Origin: Clostridia bacterium
Lineage (GTDB): Bacteria; Bacillota; Clostridia; Monoglobales; Monoglobaceae
Direction: 5' to 3'
DNA: 6,000 bases
Assembly: GCA_017409915.1 (NCBI GenBank)
Contig: JAFQRU010000064.1
Location: 1-6,000, forward strand
The notes under the pieces are model-generated. The model worked only from the letters and a program-made list of their open reading frames with translations, ran no database searches and had not been told where the DNA came from. This document shows positions 1 to 5,768 of this stretch, piece after piece. How positions within the stretch are numbered: the first letter of the stretch is position 1; the number at the start of each line of letters is the position of its first letter. Position numbers and translations under genes: made by a program.

Positions 1-36
1 ACAATAAAACTGCCGCCCTTTATCCTAAAAGGCGGC
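1..36 (-). terminator. Intrinsic terminator serving as glycine riboswitch expression platform
   Basis: Read on the minus strand, GCCGCC (31-36) pairs with GGCGGC (12-17). The stem extends by U-A pairs around a short loop, with a U-rich run (AGTTTTATTGT) at 1-11. It lies about 45 bases downstream of the glycine aptamer and before any visible gene, so it probably controls read-through into a gene beyond the left edge. Its 5' arm (27-35) can alternatively pair with the 3' end of the aptamer (87-96) in nine base pairs with one bulged A, which makes it switchable. Confidence 0.8.
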
Positions 37-79
37 TCCGAATTATCTGCGTAGGCATAGAAATACATTTATATTTTAT

Positions 80-160
80 TTCTGTTCCGTCCTTTTGCCT
101 GAGAGATTCAGCTTTCGCCTTGCACCTTCGGCACTCTGTACGAGATTCTCCGGAGTTCCC
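80..160 (-). promoter_or_regulatory. Glycine riboswitch, single aptamer
   Basis: The minus strand carries the hallmark blocks of the glycine (gcvT-type) aptamer: CTCCGGAGA (about 146-156), GTGCCGAAGGTGCAA (120-134) and CTCTCAGGCAAAAGGAC (89-105, adjoining the P1 3' strand). A short P1 can form between TCCG (151-154) and CGGA (86-89). Only one full aptamer is visible, so this is a singlet rather than the common tandem form. In this family the RNA senses glycine and controls glycine cleavage or glycine/alanine transport genes. The controlled gene is outside the window. The promoter lies at 211-238 and the terminator at 1-36. The family call is firm; the exact aptamer ends are approximate. Confidence 0.93.
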
Positions 161-164
161 TTCG

Positions 165-190
165 CTTGCAGTCTTAATAAATTCTGCAAG
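165..190 (-). other. 5' leader hairpin next to the glycine aptamer
   Basis: CTTGCAG (165-171) and CTGCAAG (184-190) form a perfect 7-bp stem with a 12-base loop, between the predicted transcript start (about 203-205) and the aptamer. Singlet glycine riboswitches are known to keep a degenerate 'ghost' aptamer stem on one side that stabilises the ligand-binding aptamer. This hairpin is in the right place for that role. That assignment is inferred, not shown. Confidence 0.6.
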
Positions 191-210
191 TTTCAACAGG
201 ATATGATATA

Positions 211-238
211 ATTATACACATTTTTACAGCTTTGTCAA
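211..238 (-). promoter_or_regulatory. Sigma-A promoter of the glycine riboswitch transcript
   Basis: On the minus strand, TTGACA (233-238) and TATAAT (211-216) are separated by 16 bases. Both hexamers match the consensus exactly. The start point should be near 203-205, just ahead of the leader hairpin. The promoter follows the terminator of the HAD gene, so the riboswitch gene is a separate transcription unit. Confidence 0.88.
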
Positions 239-267
239 TACTATTCCAACATTTTATCAAAAAGCAC

Positions 268-295
268 AAAAGGTGCGGTCAAAACTGCACCTTTT
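268..295 (-). terminator. Terminator of the yitT-kinase-amidohydrolase-HAD operon
   Basis: GGTGC (272-276) pairs with GCACC (287-291), and the stem is extended by AAAA/TTTT (268-271 with 292-295). On the minus strand the hairpin is followed by TTTTGTGCTTTTT. It begins directly after the TAA stop of the HAD gene (296-298) and closes the operon before the riboswitch promoter. Confidence 0.8.
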
Positions 296-1033
296 TTATA
301 GCTCATTGATAATCCGGGCTATTGCACCCTCATTATTTGAAACCGTAACCTTATCTGCGATTTCTTTAAGTGACGGAAGTGCATTGCCAACCGCAACACC
401 TATATCTGCCTCTTCTATCATTGTAAGGTCGTTTTCAAAGTCCCCGAAACAAACAACTTTCTTTGCGTTCTCCCCCAAAAGAGTTCGCATCTGTCTTATG
501 GCGTCGCCTTTGCCCGAACCTTTGTTCTCCATTTCAAGAAACTCTTTATAGCTTCGGTTAAAATCAAAATCCTCGCCGTATTTTTCTTTCATTTTGCAAA
601 GCATTTCAAGGCATTTTTCTTCATTTTCATAAACGAAAACAATCTTATAAATGTCTGCATCAACAGGAACATCCTCAATCTTATGATAGAGATTGTTGGC
701 GGTATAGATATATGCACAGAGGCAACCGTCAACATATTCCTTAACTCCGTCCATCTTATCTTTCTTCATAACATTTGAGTATACGATTTCTTCTTTCTCC
801 GTATCGTAAATCATTGTTCCGTTAAGGCAGACAAGATATGTATTTATCTTTATTCTGCCCTTATAATGTTCCCTGATATATGAGCCGGTTCTTCCCGTCG
901 CAACGGTAAAGAGTCCGCCCTCTTTCATATATTCTTCGGCTGCTTTGAGGTTTTTCTCTATAAGCTCGCCCCTATCATCTACGAAAGTTCCGTCAAGGTC
1001 CGTGCAGATAAGATATCCGCTGTATTTCCCCAT
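296..1033 (-). CDS. Cof-type HAD-superfamily phosphatase (HAD IIB)
   Basis: A 245-residue cytosolic hydrolase with all four HAD motifs. Motif I is DLDGT, with nucleophile Asp12 and acid/base Asp14. Motif II is ATGR (Thr46), and the motif III lysine is probably Lys175 in GSGKGDA. Motif IV is GDFEND, with Asp198 and Asp202 for Mg2+. The VAVGNA stretch at 213-218 is typical of Cof proteins, and residues about 80-165 form the C2B-type cap that sets substrate choice. The length is slightly below the usual 260-290. The family dephosphorylates sugar phosphates, nucleotides or flavin and pyridoxal precursors; the substrate cannot be read here. The start is supported by AAGGAG at 1041-1046, seven bases upstream. 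It is the last gene of the operon, 18 bases after the amidohydrolase, and its stop abuts the terminator. Confidence 0.93.
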   Translation of the reverse strand: MGKYSGYLICTDLDGTFVDDRGELIEKNLKAAEEYMKEGGLFTVATGRTGSYIREHYKGRIKINTYLVCLNGTMIYDTEKEEIVYSNVMKKDKMDGVKEYVDGCLCAYIYTANNLYHKIEDVPVDADIYKIVFVYENEEKCLEMLCKMKEKYGEDFDFNRSYKEFLEMENKGSGKGDAIRQMRTLLGENAKKVVCFGDFENDLTMIEEADIGVAVGNALPSLKEIADKVTVSNNEGAIARIINEL

Positions 1034-1051
1034 TTTGTTTCTCCTTAGCTT

Positions 1052-2047
1052 TTATTTAAAAAGCCTTTCTGCGCTGTTATAAAACAAATCTTCAATTTCT
1101 TTCTTTGAAAGGTCTGCTATTATACAGGCCTGTCTTGTCGCCATAAGATTTTCAGTTCCCACAAGCCAGCTATGAGTAGTAGTTGACGCCGAAAATCCTT
1201 CAATATCTTTTTCGTTTATCCAATAGAATGTATCCGCAAGAGAGATTGCCTTTCCCCTCATTGCACACACAGGAAAATCACTTCCCCACATACATCGGCT
1301 TGCGCCAACCTTTTTAAGAATCTGAATCATTGCAGGGGATTCACATACCCCAGAAAAGTCATACCATACATTTTCAAGATGCTTAACTTTATCAACCGCT
1401 TCAACGGCCGTCCAAGCCGCAAAGCTTCTTGCCGCATGAGCAAGAATTAAAGTTGCATCTTTATATTTTTCTGCCGTTTCAATAATATATTTAAGATTAT
1501 CTTCATCAGAGAGCGCCTTATCCTTTACCATATGAAGGGTTATCACCAACTTCTTTTCATTCGCAACCTCCCAGGCACTTTCAGGAAGATATTCATCAAT
1601 CGTGCAATTCCAGGTTTCTTTTTTATCGGCGAATATATGATAACATTTAAGGCCTTTTATATTAGAATGCATAAGTCGTTTTTCTATGCTCTCTGCACTT
1701 TCTTTTGGCAAAACCATAATCTCGCCTACATTGTTATCATCTTTTTCAAGTTCTTTTACTAAAAACGCATCGCTTAAATCCATTGCCCCTGCCATATCCC
1801 GCATAGCTGTATCAGGGTAAGGAATAAGATTGAGCTTTACATCCCTTCCTGGCAATACTGCTGACATAAACCTCTTATAGTCTTCTATGTCCGCCTTATC
1901 TGCCTCATAGTTCTCTGCAACACCAGGAGCAAAGCTTTTGTCATAGATATGTGCATGAGTATCAAAAATTTTGGCAGGCAAAAAGTCGTCCAGAATTTTT
2001 ATAGCATCTAAATCAAAAGCGTTATACATACTTTTATCAAACGTCAT
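1052..2047 (-). CDS. Amidohydrolase family 2 (TIM-barrel metal-dependent hydrolase)
   Basis: A 331-residue enzyme of the amidohydrolase-2 group (Pfam Amidohydro_2). Metal-site candidates sit where the family expects them: His31 and His33 in DTHAH after the first strand, His172 in LHMVK, His204 in LAHAAR and Asp257 in WGSDFP. The C-terminus (FYNSAERLF) matches the usual 'N-A-x-R-L-F' end. Members hydrolyse or decarboxylate small cyclic or carboxylated compounds; the substrate is unknown. The reading frame is open 11 codons further upstream to 2080, but that start lies inside the kinase gene. ATG 2045-2047 is preceded at eight bases by AAAGGGG (2056-2062), so it is chosen. The protein lacks a signal peptide and is probably cytosolic. 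It is the third gene of the operon, 13 bases after the kinase. Confidence 0.9.
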   Translation of the reverse strand: MTFDKSMYNAFDLDAIKILDDFLPAKIFDTHAHIYDKSFAPGVAENYEADKADIEDYKRFMSAVLPGRDVKLNLIPYPDTAMRDMAGAMDLSDAFLVKELEKDDNNVGEIMVLPKESAESIEKRLMHSNIKGLKCYHIFADKKETWNCTIDEYLPESAWEVANEKKLVITLHMVKDKALSDEDNLKYIIETAEKYKDATLILAHAARSFAAWTAVEAVDKVKHLENVWYDFSGVCESPAMIQILKKVGASRCMWGSDFPVCAMRGKAISLADTFYWINEKDIEGFSASTTTHSWLVGTENLMATRQACIIADLSKKEIEDLFYNSAERLFK

Positions 2048-2055
2048 TTTTATAT

Positions 2056-2062
2056 CCCCTTT
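2056..2062 (-). promoter_or_regulatory. RBS overlapping the kinase stop codon; sets the amidohydrolase start
   Basis: AAAGGGG on the minus strand shares bases with the TAA stop of the kinase (2061-2063) and lies eight bases before ATG 2045-2047. This placement favours translational coupling and argues against the longer start at 2080. Confidence 0.75.
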
Positions 2063-2672
2063 ACTTCTTTTTGCCGTCAAAATAAGTCTTTATATACTCC
2101 GAAACAGGTGCAACAAGGCTTTCAATATCCGCCCCTGAGGTATTTATCAGGAGATGATAATTCTTTTTATCTCCCCACTTCTCTGTGGAAACAAGCTCGT
2201 GATACTTTCTTCTTGCGCTGTCAACCTGTTTAATCTTCTTTTCCATTTCCTTATCCGTAAGCTTTTCGCCCTTTGGATGATGCTTTTTACATCTTTTTAT
2301 TTTCGCGTTCATATCCGCATAGATAAACAAGTTAAAGGGTTTATGCTTTTTAAGGACAACATCGGCGCATCTTCCTACTATAACAAAGTTTTCTTCTCTC
2401 TTGGCGATGCTTCTTATTGCTCTTTGTTCTTTTGCAACAAGGTTTACGGCACTGTTTCTGAATATGGAAAGAGACGAAAAAGTCTTTCCAAAAGAGATAG
2501 GAAATTCCTGTAAAAGCTCCTTTTCGGAAAGTTCATTTATTTTCTCATTGCTTTGGGCAAGATTTAAGATAATATCTTTATCATAATAAGCCCATCCAAG
2601 ACTTTGGGCAAGTCTTTTCCCAAACTCTCTTCCACCGCTTCCAAACTCACGGCTGATTGTTATAATCTGCAT
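2061..2672 (-). CDS. Cytidylate kinase-like family protein
   Basis: A 203-residue P-loop protein of the cytidylate-kinase-like family (Pfam Cytidylate_kin2 type), distinct from housekeeping Cmk. The N-terminus ITISREFGSGGREFGKRLA (residues 4-22) holds the glycine-rich nucleotide loop. YYDKDIIL (29-36), IVGRCADVVL (98-107), the arginine-rich lid DSARRKYHEL (151-160) and WGDKKNYHLLINTS (166-179) are the family's other conserved blocks. A phosphotransfer role on a nucleotide or small molecule is expected, but the true substrate of this family is poorly known. The start is supported by AGGGG at 2681-2685, eight bases upstream and touching the stop of the YitT gene. It is the second gene of the operon, 12 bases after yitT. 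Confidence 0.92.
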   Translation of the reverse strand: MQIITISREFGSGGREFGKRLAQSLGWAYYDKDIILNLAQSNEKINELSEKELLQEFPISFGKTFSSLSIFRNSAVNLVAKEQRAIRSIAKREENFVIVGRCADVVLKKHKPFNLFIYADMNAKIKRCKKHHPKGEKLTDKEMEKKIKQVDSARRKYHELVSTEKWGDKKNYHLLINTSGADIESLVAPVSEYIKTYFDGKKK

Positions 2673-2684
2673 AAAATACGCCCC

Positions 2685-3521
2685 TTACTTATATAAATAG
2701 AATCCGTTTCCTTTAATCCTCTGAGACTCAGAGAAAACAATAAATGCCTTGTCGTCCATTTCGAGGATTTTCTTCTGGAATTTTTCGCTTTCGCTTTCTT
2801 TAAGTGCACAGAAAAGCATCTGCTTTGCCTCGTTGGTATACATCCCTTTAACATCAATTAAGGTTACACCTCTTGGAGATGTTGAAACCAAATATTTCGC
2901 AATTTCTTCACCCTTGTCAGTTATAACAAAGGCAATTCTTGAAACATTAAGCTTGCTTATTATAAAATCGATGGAATAGCTTGAAAGAATAAGGGTCAGA
3001 ACGCCGATTAAAACAAGCTCAATATCTTTAAATGCGATAAGAGAAATCGCTATGATAATTCCGTCAACGAATAGAAGCATTTTGCCAATGGGAACATGCG
3101 CAAACTTCGACTGGATAATTCTTCCTATAATATCCGTTCCGCCTGTTGACGCCCCTGCCGCAAAACTCATTCCTATACCGAAGCCATATAAAACTCCGCC
3201 GAAAATCGCCGCAAGCATAATGTTCTCTGTATAGATAGGAAAGAAAGAGAAAATTTCCGTCCACACAGACAAAATGCTTATCCCAAAAAGAGTTTTGAGG
3301 ATAAATGTCTTTCCCAGAACTTTAAGGCCCAAAAGCAAAAACACTATATTGATAACAAAATAGCTCACACCAGGCTGTATGCCAAAAGTATGGAACAATA
3401 TGGTGGATATACCCGAGGCCCCTCCTCCTACAATTTTGTTGGGAGTTAAGAACGAGCCAATGGCAAAACCTGTTATAAGTGTCCCTAAAATTGTTACTAG
3501 TGTTGCTGTCCTTTTCTTCAT
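2685..3521 (-). CDS. YitT family membrane protein (YitT domain plus DUF2179)
   Basis: A 278-residue integral membrane protein. Hydrophobic segments lie at about 9-26, 50-66, 74-94, 101-122, 146-163 and 167-185. The family signatures GGGASGIS (32-39) and GASTGGTDIIGR (123-134) are present. Residues about 195-278 form the cytosolic DUF2179 domain, with RGVTLIDVKGMY (217-228), the acidic DDKAFIV (256-262) and a final GNGF (271-274). Length and domain order are normal for the family. The function is unsettled; a transport role is often assumed. The ATG at 3519-3521 is preceded by AAGGAAAGAGGA. It is the first gene of the operon, with a leader of about 65 bases from the promoter at 3593-3621. The family call is secure, the substrate unknown. 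Confidence 0.94.
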   Translation of the reverse strand: MKKRTATLVTILGTLITGFAIGSFLTPNKIVGGGASGISTILFHTFGIQPGVSYFVINIVFLLLGLKVLGKTFILKTLFGISILSVWTEIFSFFPIYTENIMLAAIFGGVLYGFGIGMSFAAGASTGGTDIIGRIIQSKFAHVPIGKMLLFVDGIIIAISLIAFKDIELVLIGVLTLILSSYSIDFIISKLNVSRIAFVITDKGEEIAKYLVSTSPRGVTLIDVKGMYTNEAKQMLFCALKESESEKFQKKILEMDDKAFIVFSESQRIKGNGFYLYK

Positions 3522-3592
3522 AATCCTCTTTCCTTATCTGATAATTTATTCGTCTCATAAACGGACCTTTTTAATCTTAAATATACACTTTC

Positions 3593-3621
3593 ATTATATA
3601 ACAAGATATGGATATTTTCAA
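3593..3621 (-). promoter_or_regulatory. Sigma-A promoter of the yitT operon
   Basis: On the minus strand, TTGAAA (3616-3621) and TATAAT (3593-3598) are 17 bases apart. Only one base departs from consensus. The start should fall near 3586, giving a leader of about 65 bases. The plus-strand promoter's -35 begins only 18 bases away at 3640, so the two are back to back. Confidence 0.82.
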
Positions 3622-3639
3622 CCCTTTTTTGCAGGTAAG

Positions 3640-3668
3640 TTGACATTATTTTTGTTTTGGAGTATAAT
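3640..3668 (+). promoter_or_regulatory. Sigma-A promoter of the YesL-family gene
   Basis: TTGACA (3640-3645), a 17-base spacer and TATAAT (3663-3668) match the consensus perfectly. Transcription should start near 3675, about 35 bases before the ATG at 3710. It diverges from the yitT promoter. Confidence 0.88.
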
Positions 3669-3709
3669 TTTAAATATTCTTTAATTTGTTAACATAAGGA
3701 GCGAGAAAA

Positions 3710-4561
3710 ATGTTTGCAAAAAACTATATGAAGCCCGGTCCGGGAGTGGAAAAACGCGACCCGAACCAGTCAAGATTTTCTATATTCTTCGAGATTTTCG
3801 GGGAGAAATTCTGGGATTTAATAAAGCTCAATCTTTTATATGTTTTATTTTCAATTCCGGCATTCATCATAACCTGTATAGTAACAGGTTTTCTTTCCAC
3901 ATCTTTTCTTAACCCTATGATAGAGGCAGGTCTGTTAGCAGAGGATGCGATTTTCTCTACCTATTGGTCACTGAATATTCTGCTCGCCGTTTGCTTCAAT
4001 GCCCTCTGGGGACTTGGCCCTTCAACGGCAAGTTTAACTTATGCTCTCCGTAACATCGGGCGAGAAGAACATGTATGGCTTTGGAGCGATTTCAAGCAAA
4101 AGATAAAGGAGAACTTTAAACAATCGTCAGGCCTTTGGCTTTTAGACCTCGTTCTTTTCGTTTTAATCATTTTTGCATATAATTTCTATGCAAGTATGGG
4201 CGGTGCAGTTTCATATTTAAGATATATACTTATATTCTTTATTATAGTTTATACTCTTCTCCACTTGTTCGTGTATCAGCTTATGATTACCTTCAAATTG
4301 CCCCTTAAAGCAATTATGAAAAATGCACTTATTCTTTCTCTTGCAAAGGCACCAAAAAGTGTAATCCTGCTTATCGCAAATGCGCTGATTCATATCGTTT
4401 TACCACTTATAGCAACATTATATATTTCTCCAATAGCAATTGTGATTTACTTTATCTTAGAAATCGTTTTCCTTCCAGTTCTTTCTTCTTTTATAACAAA
4501 CTTTGCAATCTACCCGACCATTGAAGAATATATAAAACTGGCAGAAGAAAATAAGGAATAA
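3710..4561 (+). CDS. YesL family membrane protein (DUF624)
   Basis: A 283-residue integral membrane protein. Hydrophobic segments lie at about 41-62, 87-101, 141-159, 168-194, 213-236 and 240-262. The stretch GPSTASLTYALRNIGR (103-118) followed by WSDFKQKIKENFKQS (125-139) is the conserved cytosolic signature of YesL/DUF624 proteins. The family often sits beside carbohydrate ABC transporters and glycoside hydrolases and is thought to assist them, but the mechanism is not established. Here there is no such neighbour: it has its own promoter and terminator and diverges from the yitT operon. The start is supported by AAGGAG (3696-3701), eight bases upstream. The N-terminal 22 residues are polar and charged, and there is no cleavable signal. 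Confidence 0.9.
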   Translation: MFAKNYMKPGPGVEKRDPNQSRFSIFFEIFGEKFWDLIKLNLLYVLFSIPAFIITCIVTGFLSTSFLNPMIEAGLLAEDAIFSTYWSLNILLAVCFNALWGLGPSTASLTYALRNIGREEHVWLWSDFKQKIKENFKQSSGLWLLDLVLFVLIIFAYNFYASMGGAVSYLRYILIFFIIVYTLLHLFVYQLMITFKLPLKAIMKNALILSLAKAPKSVILLIANALIHIVLPLIATLYISPIAIVIYFILEIVFLPVLSSFITNFAIYPTIEEYIKLAEENKE

Positions 4562-4573
4562 AATTTAAAACAG

Positions 4574-4605
4574 AAAAGACTGCTCAACCCTGAGCAGTCT
4601 TTTAT
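4574..4605. terminator. Bidirectional terminator between convergent YesL and XRE genes
   Basis: A perfect 13-bp inverted repeat (4574-4586 with 4591-4603; core GACTGCTCA/TGAGCAGTC) closes on the loop ACCC. It is flanked by A and T runs on both sides, so it can stop transcription from both directions. It begins 13 bases after the YesL stop and overlaps the XRE stop codon (4602-4604). Confidence 0.88.
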
Positions 4606-4841
4606 TCATCTATATCTATCAATTTACTCGCTTTAATCCCTAATACCTTTGCTATTGTAAAAAGTGTTTTGATTGACGGGCAATAAGGCAGGTTGGGTGA
4701 TTCTAATTGCGAAATATAAGATAATGTCATGCCTGTGTGTTCCGCAAGTTCTGCTTGTGTCATACCGGCTTTTCTTCTGTAATAACCAATTTTTAAGCCT
4801 ATATCAAGCAATATTTCTTTGTATTCATTTTCACTCAACAT
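4602..4841 (-). CDS. Small XRE-family helix-turn-helix regulator
   Basis: A 79-residue protein that is almost entirely a Cro/C1-type HTH domain (residues about 13-74). Helix 2 is TQAELAEHTG (28-37), the recognition helix region is TLSYISQLE (39-47), and SIKTLFTIAKVLGI (56-69) is the usual last pair of helices. It should bind DNA as a dimer, and no effector domain is present. The frame stays open to 4901, but those upstream codons lie in the promoter. ATG 4839-4841 has ATAGGA (4851-4856) nine bases upstream, while ATG 4848-4850 abuts that site with no spacing. It is divergent from the SLH gene, which is its most likely target, and it may also regulate itself. It could instead be a remnant of a mobile-element repressor. 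Confidence 0.87.
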   Translation of the reverse strand: MLSENEYKEILLDIGLKIGYYRRKAGMTQAELAEHTGMTLSYISQLESPNLPYCPSIKTLFTIAKVLGIKASKLIDIDE

Positions 4842-4850
4842 TTTACTCAT

Positions 4851-4856
4851 TCCTAT
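4851..4856 (-). promoter_or_regulatory. RBS that sets the XRE gene start
   Basis: ATAGGA on the minus strand lies nine bases before ATG 4839-4841. It leaves no room for the ATG at 4848 and lies downstream of the ATG at 4901, so the shorter 79-residue product is preferred. Confidence 0.6.
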
Positions 4857-4872
4857 CAAATAATTATTAAAT

Positions 4873-4901
4873 TTTATAATATTATTATAAACCATTGACA
4901 A
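4873..4901 (-). promoter_or_regulatory. Promoter of the XRE gene
   Basis: On the minus strand, TTGTCA (4896-4901) and TATAAA (4873-4878) are 17 bases apart. The start should be near 4866, giving a leader of about 25 bases. Its -35 lies on nearly the same bases as the -35 of the divergent SLH promoter. Confidence 0.65.
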
Positions 4902-4923
4902 ATAAAATAAAATTTGATATAAT
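4895..4923 (+). promoter_or_regulatory. Promoter of the SLH-domain gene
   Basis: TTGACA (4895-4900), 17 bases and TATAAT (4918-4923) match the consensus exactly. The start should be near 4930, inside the ACTC/GAGT repeats. Such a strong promoter suggests that a repressor, probably the adjacent XRE protein, limits its use. Confidence 0.85.
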
Positions 4924-4924
4924 C

Positions 4925-4949
4925 GAGTAAAAACTCAATATTAGTGAGT
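4925..4949 (+). promoter_or_regulatory. Candidate operator: ACTC/GAGT inverted repeats
   Basis: GAGT (4925-4928), ACTCA (4933-4937) and TGAGT (4945-4949) form two overlapping inverted repeats: GAGT-aaaa-ACTC and ACTCA-7-TGAGT. They sit immediately after the -10 box, covering the start point. Short dyads like these are typical XRE-protein binding sites, and binding here would block the SLH promoter. An RNA hairpin at the 5' end of the message is an alternative reading. Confidence 0.5.
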
Positions 4950-4960
4950 AGCAAAATTAT

Positions 4961-4965
4961 AGGAG
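4961..4965 (+). promoter_or_regulatory. RBS that sets a GTG start for the SLH gene
   Basis: AGGAG lies eight bases before GTG 4974-4976. The in-frame GTG at 4944 has no such site and would put charged residues ahead of the signal peptide, so it is rejected. Confidence 0.75.
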
Positions 4966-4973
4966 TGATTAAA

Positions 4974-5645
4974 GTGAAAAAATTAGTTTCTTTATTGATG
5001 GCATCTTTTATGTTAATGTCAGTAGTTGTTGTGAGTGCAACAGAATTAACAAAAGAACAACAAACAGACCTATATTCTTATGGAATAATGGTTGGAGATG
5101 AAAATGGAGATTTAAGGCTAAATGACATCACAACAAAAGCAGAAGTAGTTAAAATGATAAGTTGTGCTTATGATGTCGATGTTTCTTCCAATGATAGTCT
5201 TGTTAATAATTATTTTAATGATATTCCCCAAAATCATTGGGCAATCAAATATATTAACATAGCCAAAGAACTAGGCATTGTTGATGGTGATGAAAATGGT
5301 AATTTCAAGCCTGAAGATGAGATTACTTGTAATGATGTTATTAAAATGATTGTATATGTTTTAGGTTATAGTCCTATGGCAGATGCAATGGGTGGTTATC
5401 CTAATGGTTATCTTATGGTAGCAACGCAATTAGGTTTGACTAAATCACTGTCAATAAAAAACGAAAGTATTGCATCAAGGAATGATGTCGCAATTTTAAT
5501 AAGTAATGCATTAGATATACCAATTATGGTTCAAACTGGACTTGATTTTGGCACAGAACAACCAAACACAAAATATCAAATAGCAAATGGAGAAAATGGA
5601 ACAAAATTTATTACTCTTCGTTCTATGCTTAATGAAACTAAATAA
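4974..5645 (+). CDS. Secreted S-layer homology (SLH) domain protein
   Basis: A 223-residue protein started by GTG. A signal peptide is clear: Lys2-Lys3, a hydrophobic core at 4-20, and a likely cut after Val-Ser-Ala22. Three SLH-like units follow. The first (about 33-67) is incomplete at its start and has GIMVGDENGDL. The second (about 80-132) is canonical, with FNDIPQNHWAIKYI and GIVDGDENGNFKPEDEIT. The third (about 141-183) is degenerate. SLH triplets bind pyruvylated secondary cell-wall polymers and anchor proteins to the envelope. No catalytic or other partner domain follows, only a 40-residue tail, so this may be a stand-alone wall protein or a shortened version of a longer one. It is AT-rich next to the left-hand genes. 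It has its own consensus promoter and terminator. Confidence 0.88.
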   Translation: MKKLVSLLMASFMLMSVVVVSATELTKEQQTDLYSYGIMVGDENGDLRLNDITTKAEVVKMISCAYDVDVSSNDSLVNNYFNDIPQNHWAIKYINIAKELGIVDGDENGNFKPEDEITCNDVIKMIVYVLGYSPMADAMGGYPNGYLMVATQLGLTKSLSIKNESIASRNDVAILISNALDIPIMVQTGLDFGTEQPNTKYQIANGENGTKFITLRSMLNETK

Positions 5646-5664
5646 TTGAGTTACTATTATTTTT

Positions 5665-5696
5665 AAGGGTGGGTTAATCCCTACCCTTATTTTTTA
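5665..5696 (+). terminator. Terminator of the SLH-domain gene
   Basis: AAGGGT (5665-5670) pairs with ACCCTT (5683-5688). The stem continues through a G-U and two G-C pairs to a six-base loop and is followed by ATTTTTTA. It starts 19 bases after the SLH stop codon. Confidence 0.88.
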
Positions 5697-5768
5697 TAAT
5701 TTGACATAGTAAAAAGAAGATGTTAAAACTTAATATACACTTTTAGTGAAGAGTGCATAAGAAAAAGT

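Noticed and set aside
2048..2080. Longer amidohydrolase starting at 2080
   Set aside because: This start lies within the kinase coding sequence and has no binding site of its own, whereas ATG 2045-2047 has AAAGGGG at good spacing.
3322..3558. Minus-strand 78-codon frame starting in the yitT leader and overlapping the yitT start
   Set aside because: It runs out of frame through the conserved YitT N-terminus and has only a poor ribosome binding site (AAGGT). The product has no recognisable features. A leader peptide is possible but unsupported.
3582..3591. The 10-mer TATACACTTT occurring at 3582 and again at 5735
   Set aside because: It is AT-rich and short, with different surroundings and positions relative to promoters. 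It is most likely chance.
4842..4901. Longer N-terminus for the XRE protein, starting at 4901 or 4850
   Set aside because: The extra codons overlap the gene's own -10 and -35 boxes and are AT-rich spacer sequence. The only ribosome binding site serves the ATG at 4839-4841.
5701..5729. Possible plus-strand promoter TTGACA-17-TAAAAC, which would give a short RNA ending at the hairpin 5769-5800
   Set aside because: The -10 is weak despite an extended TG, and no product or conserved element is visible between 5736 and 5768. It is also fully explained as spacer between two terminators.
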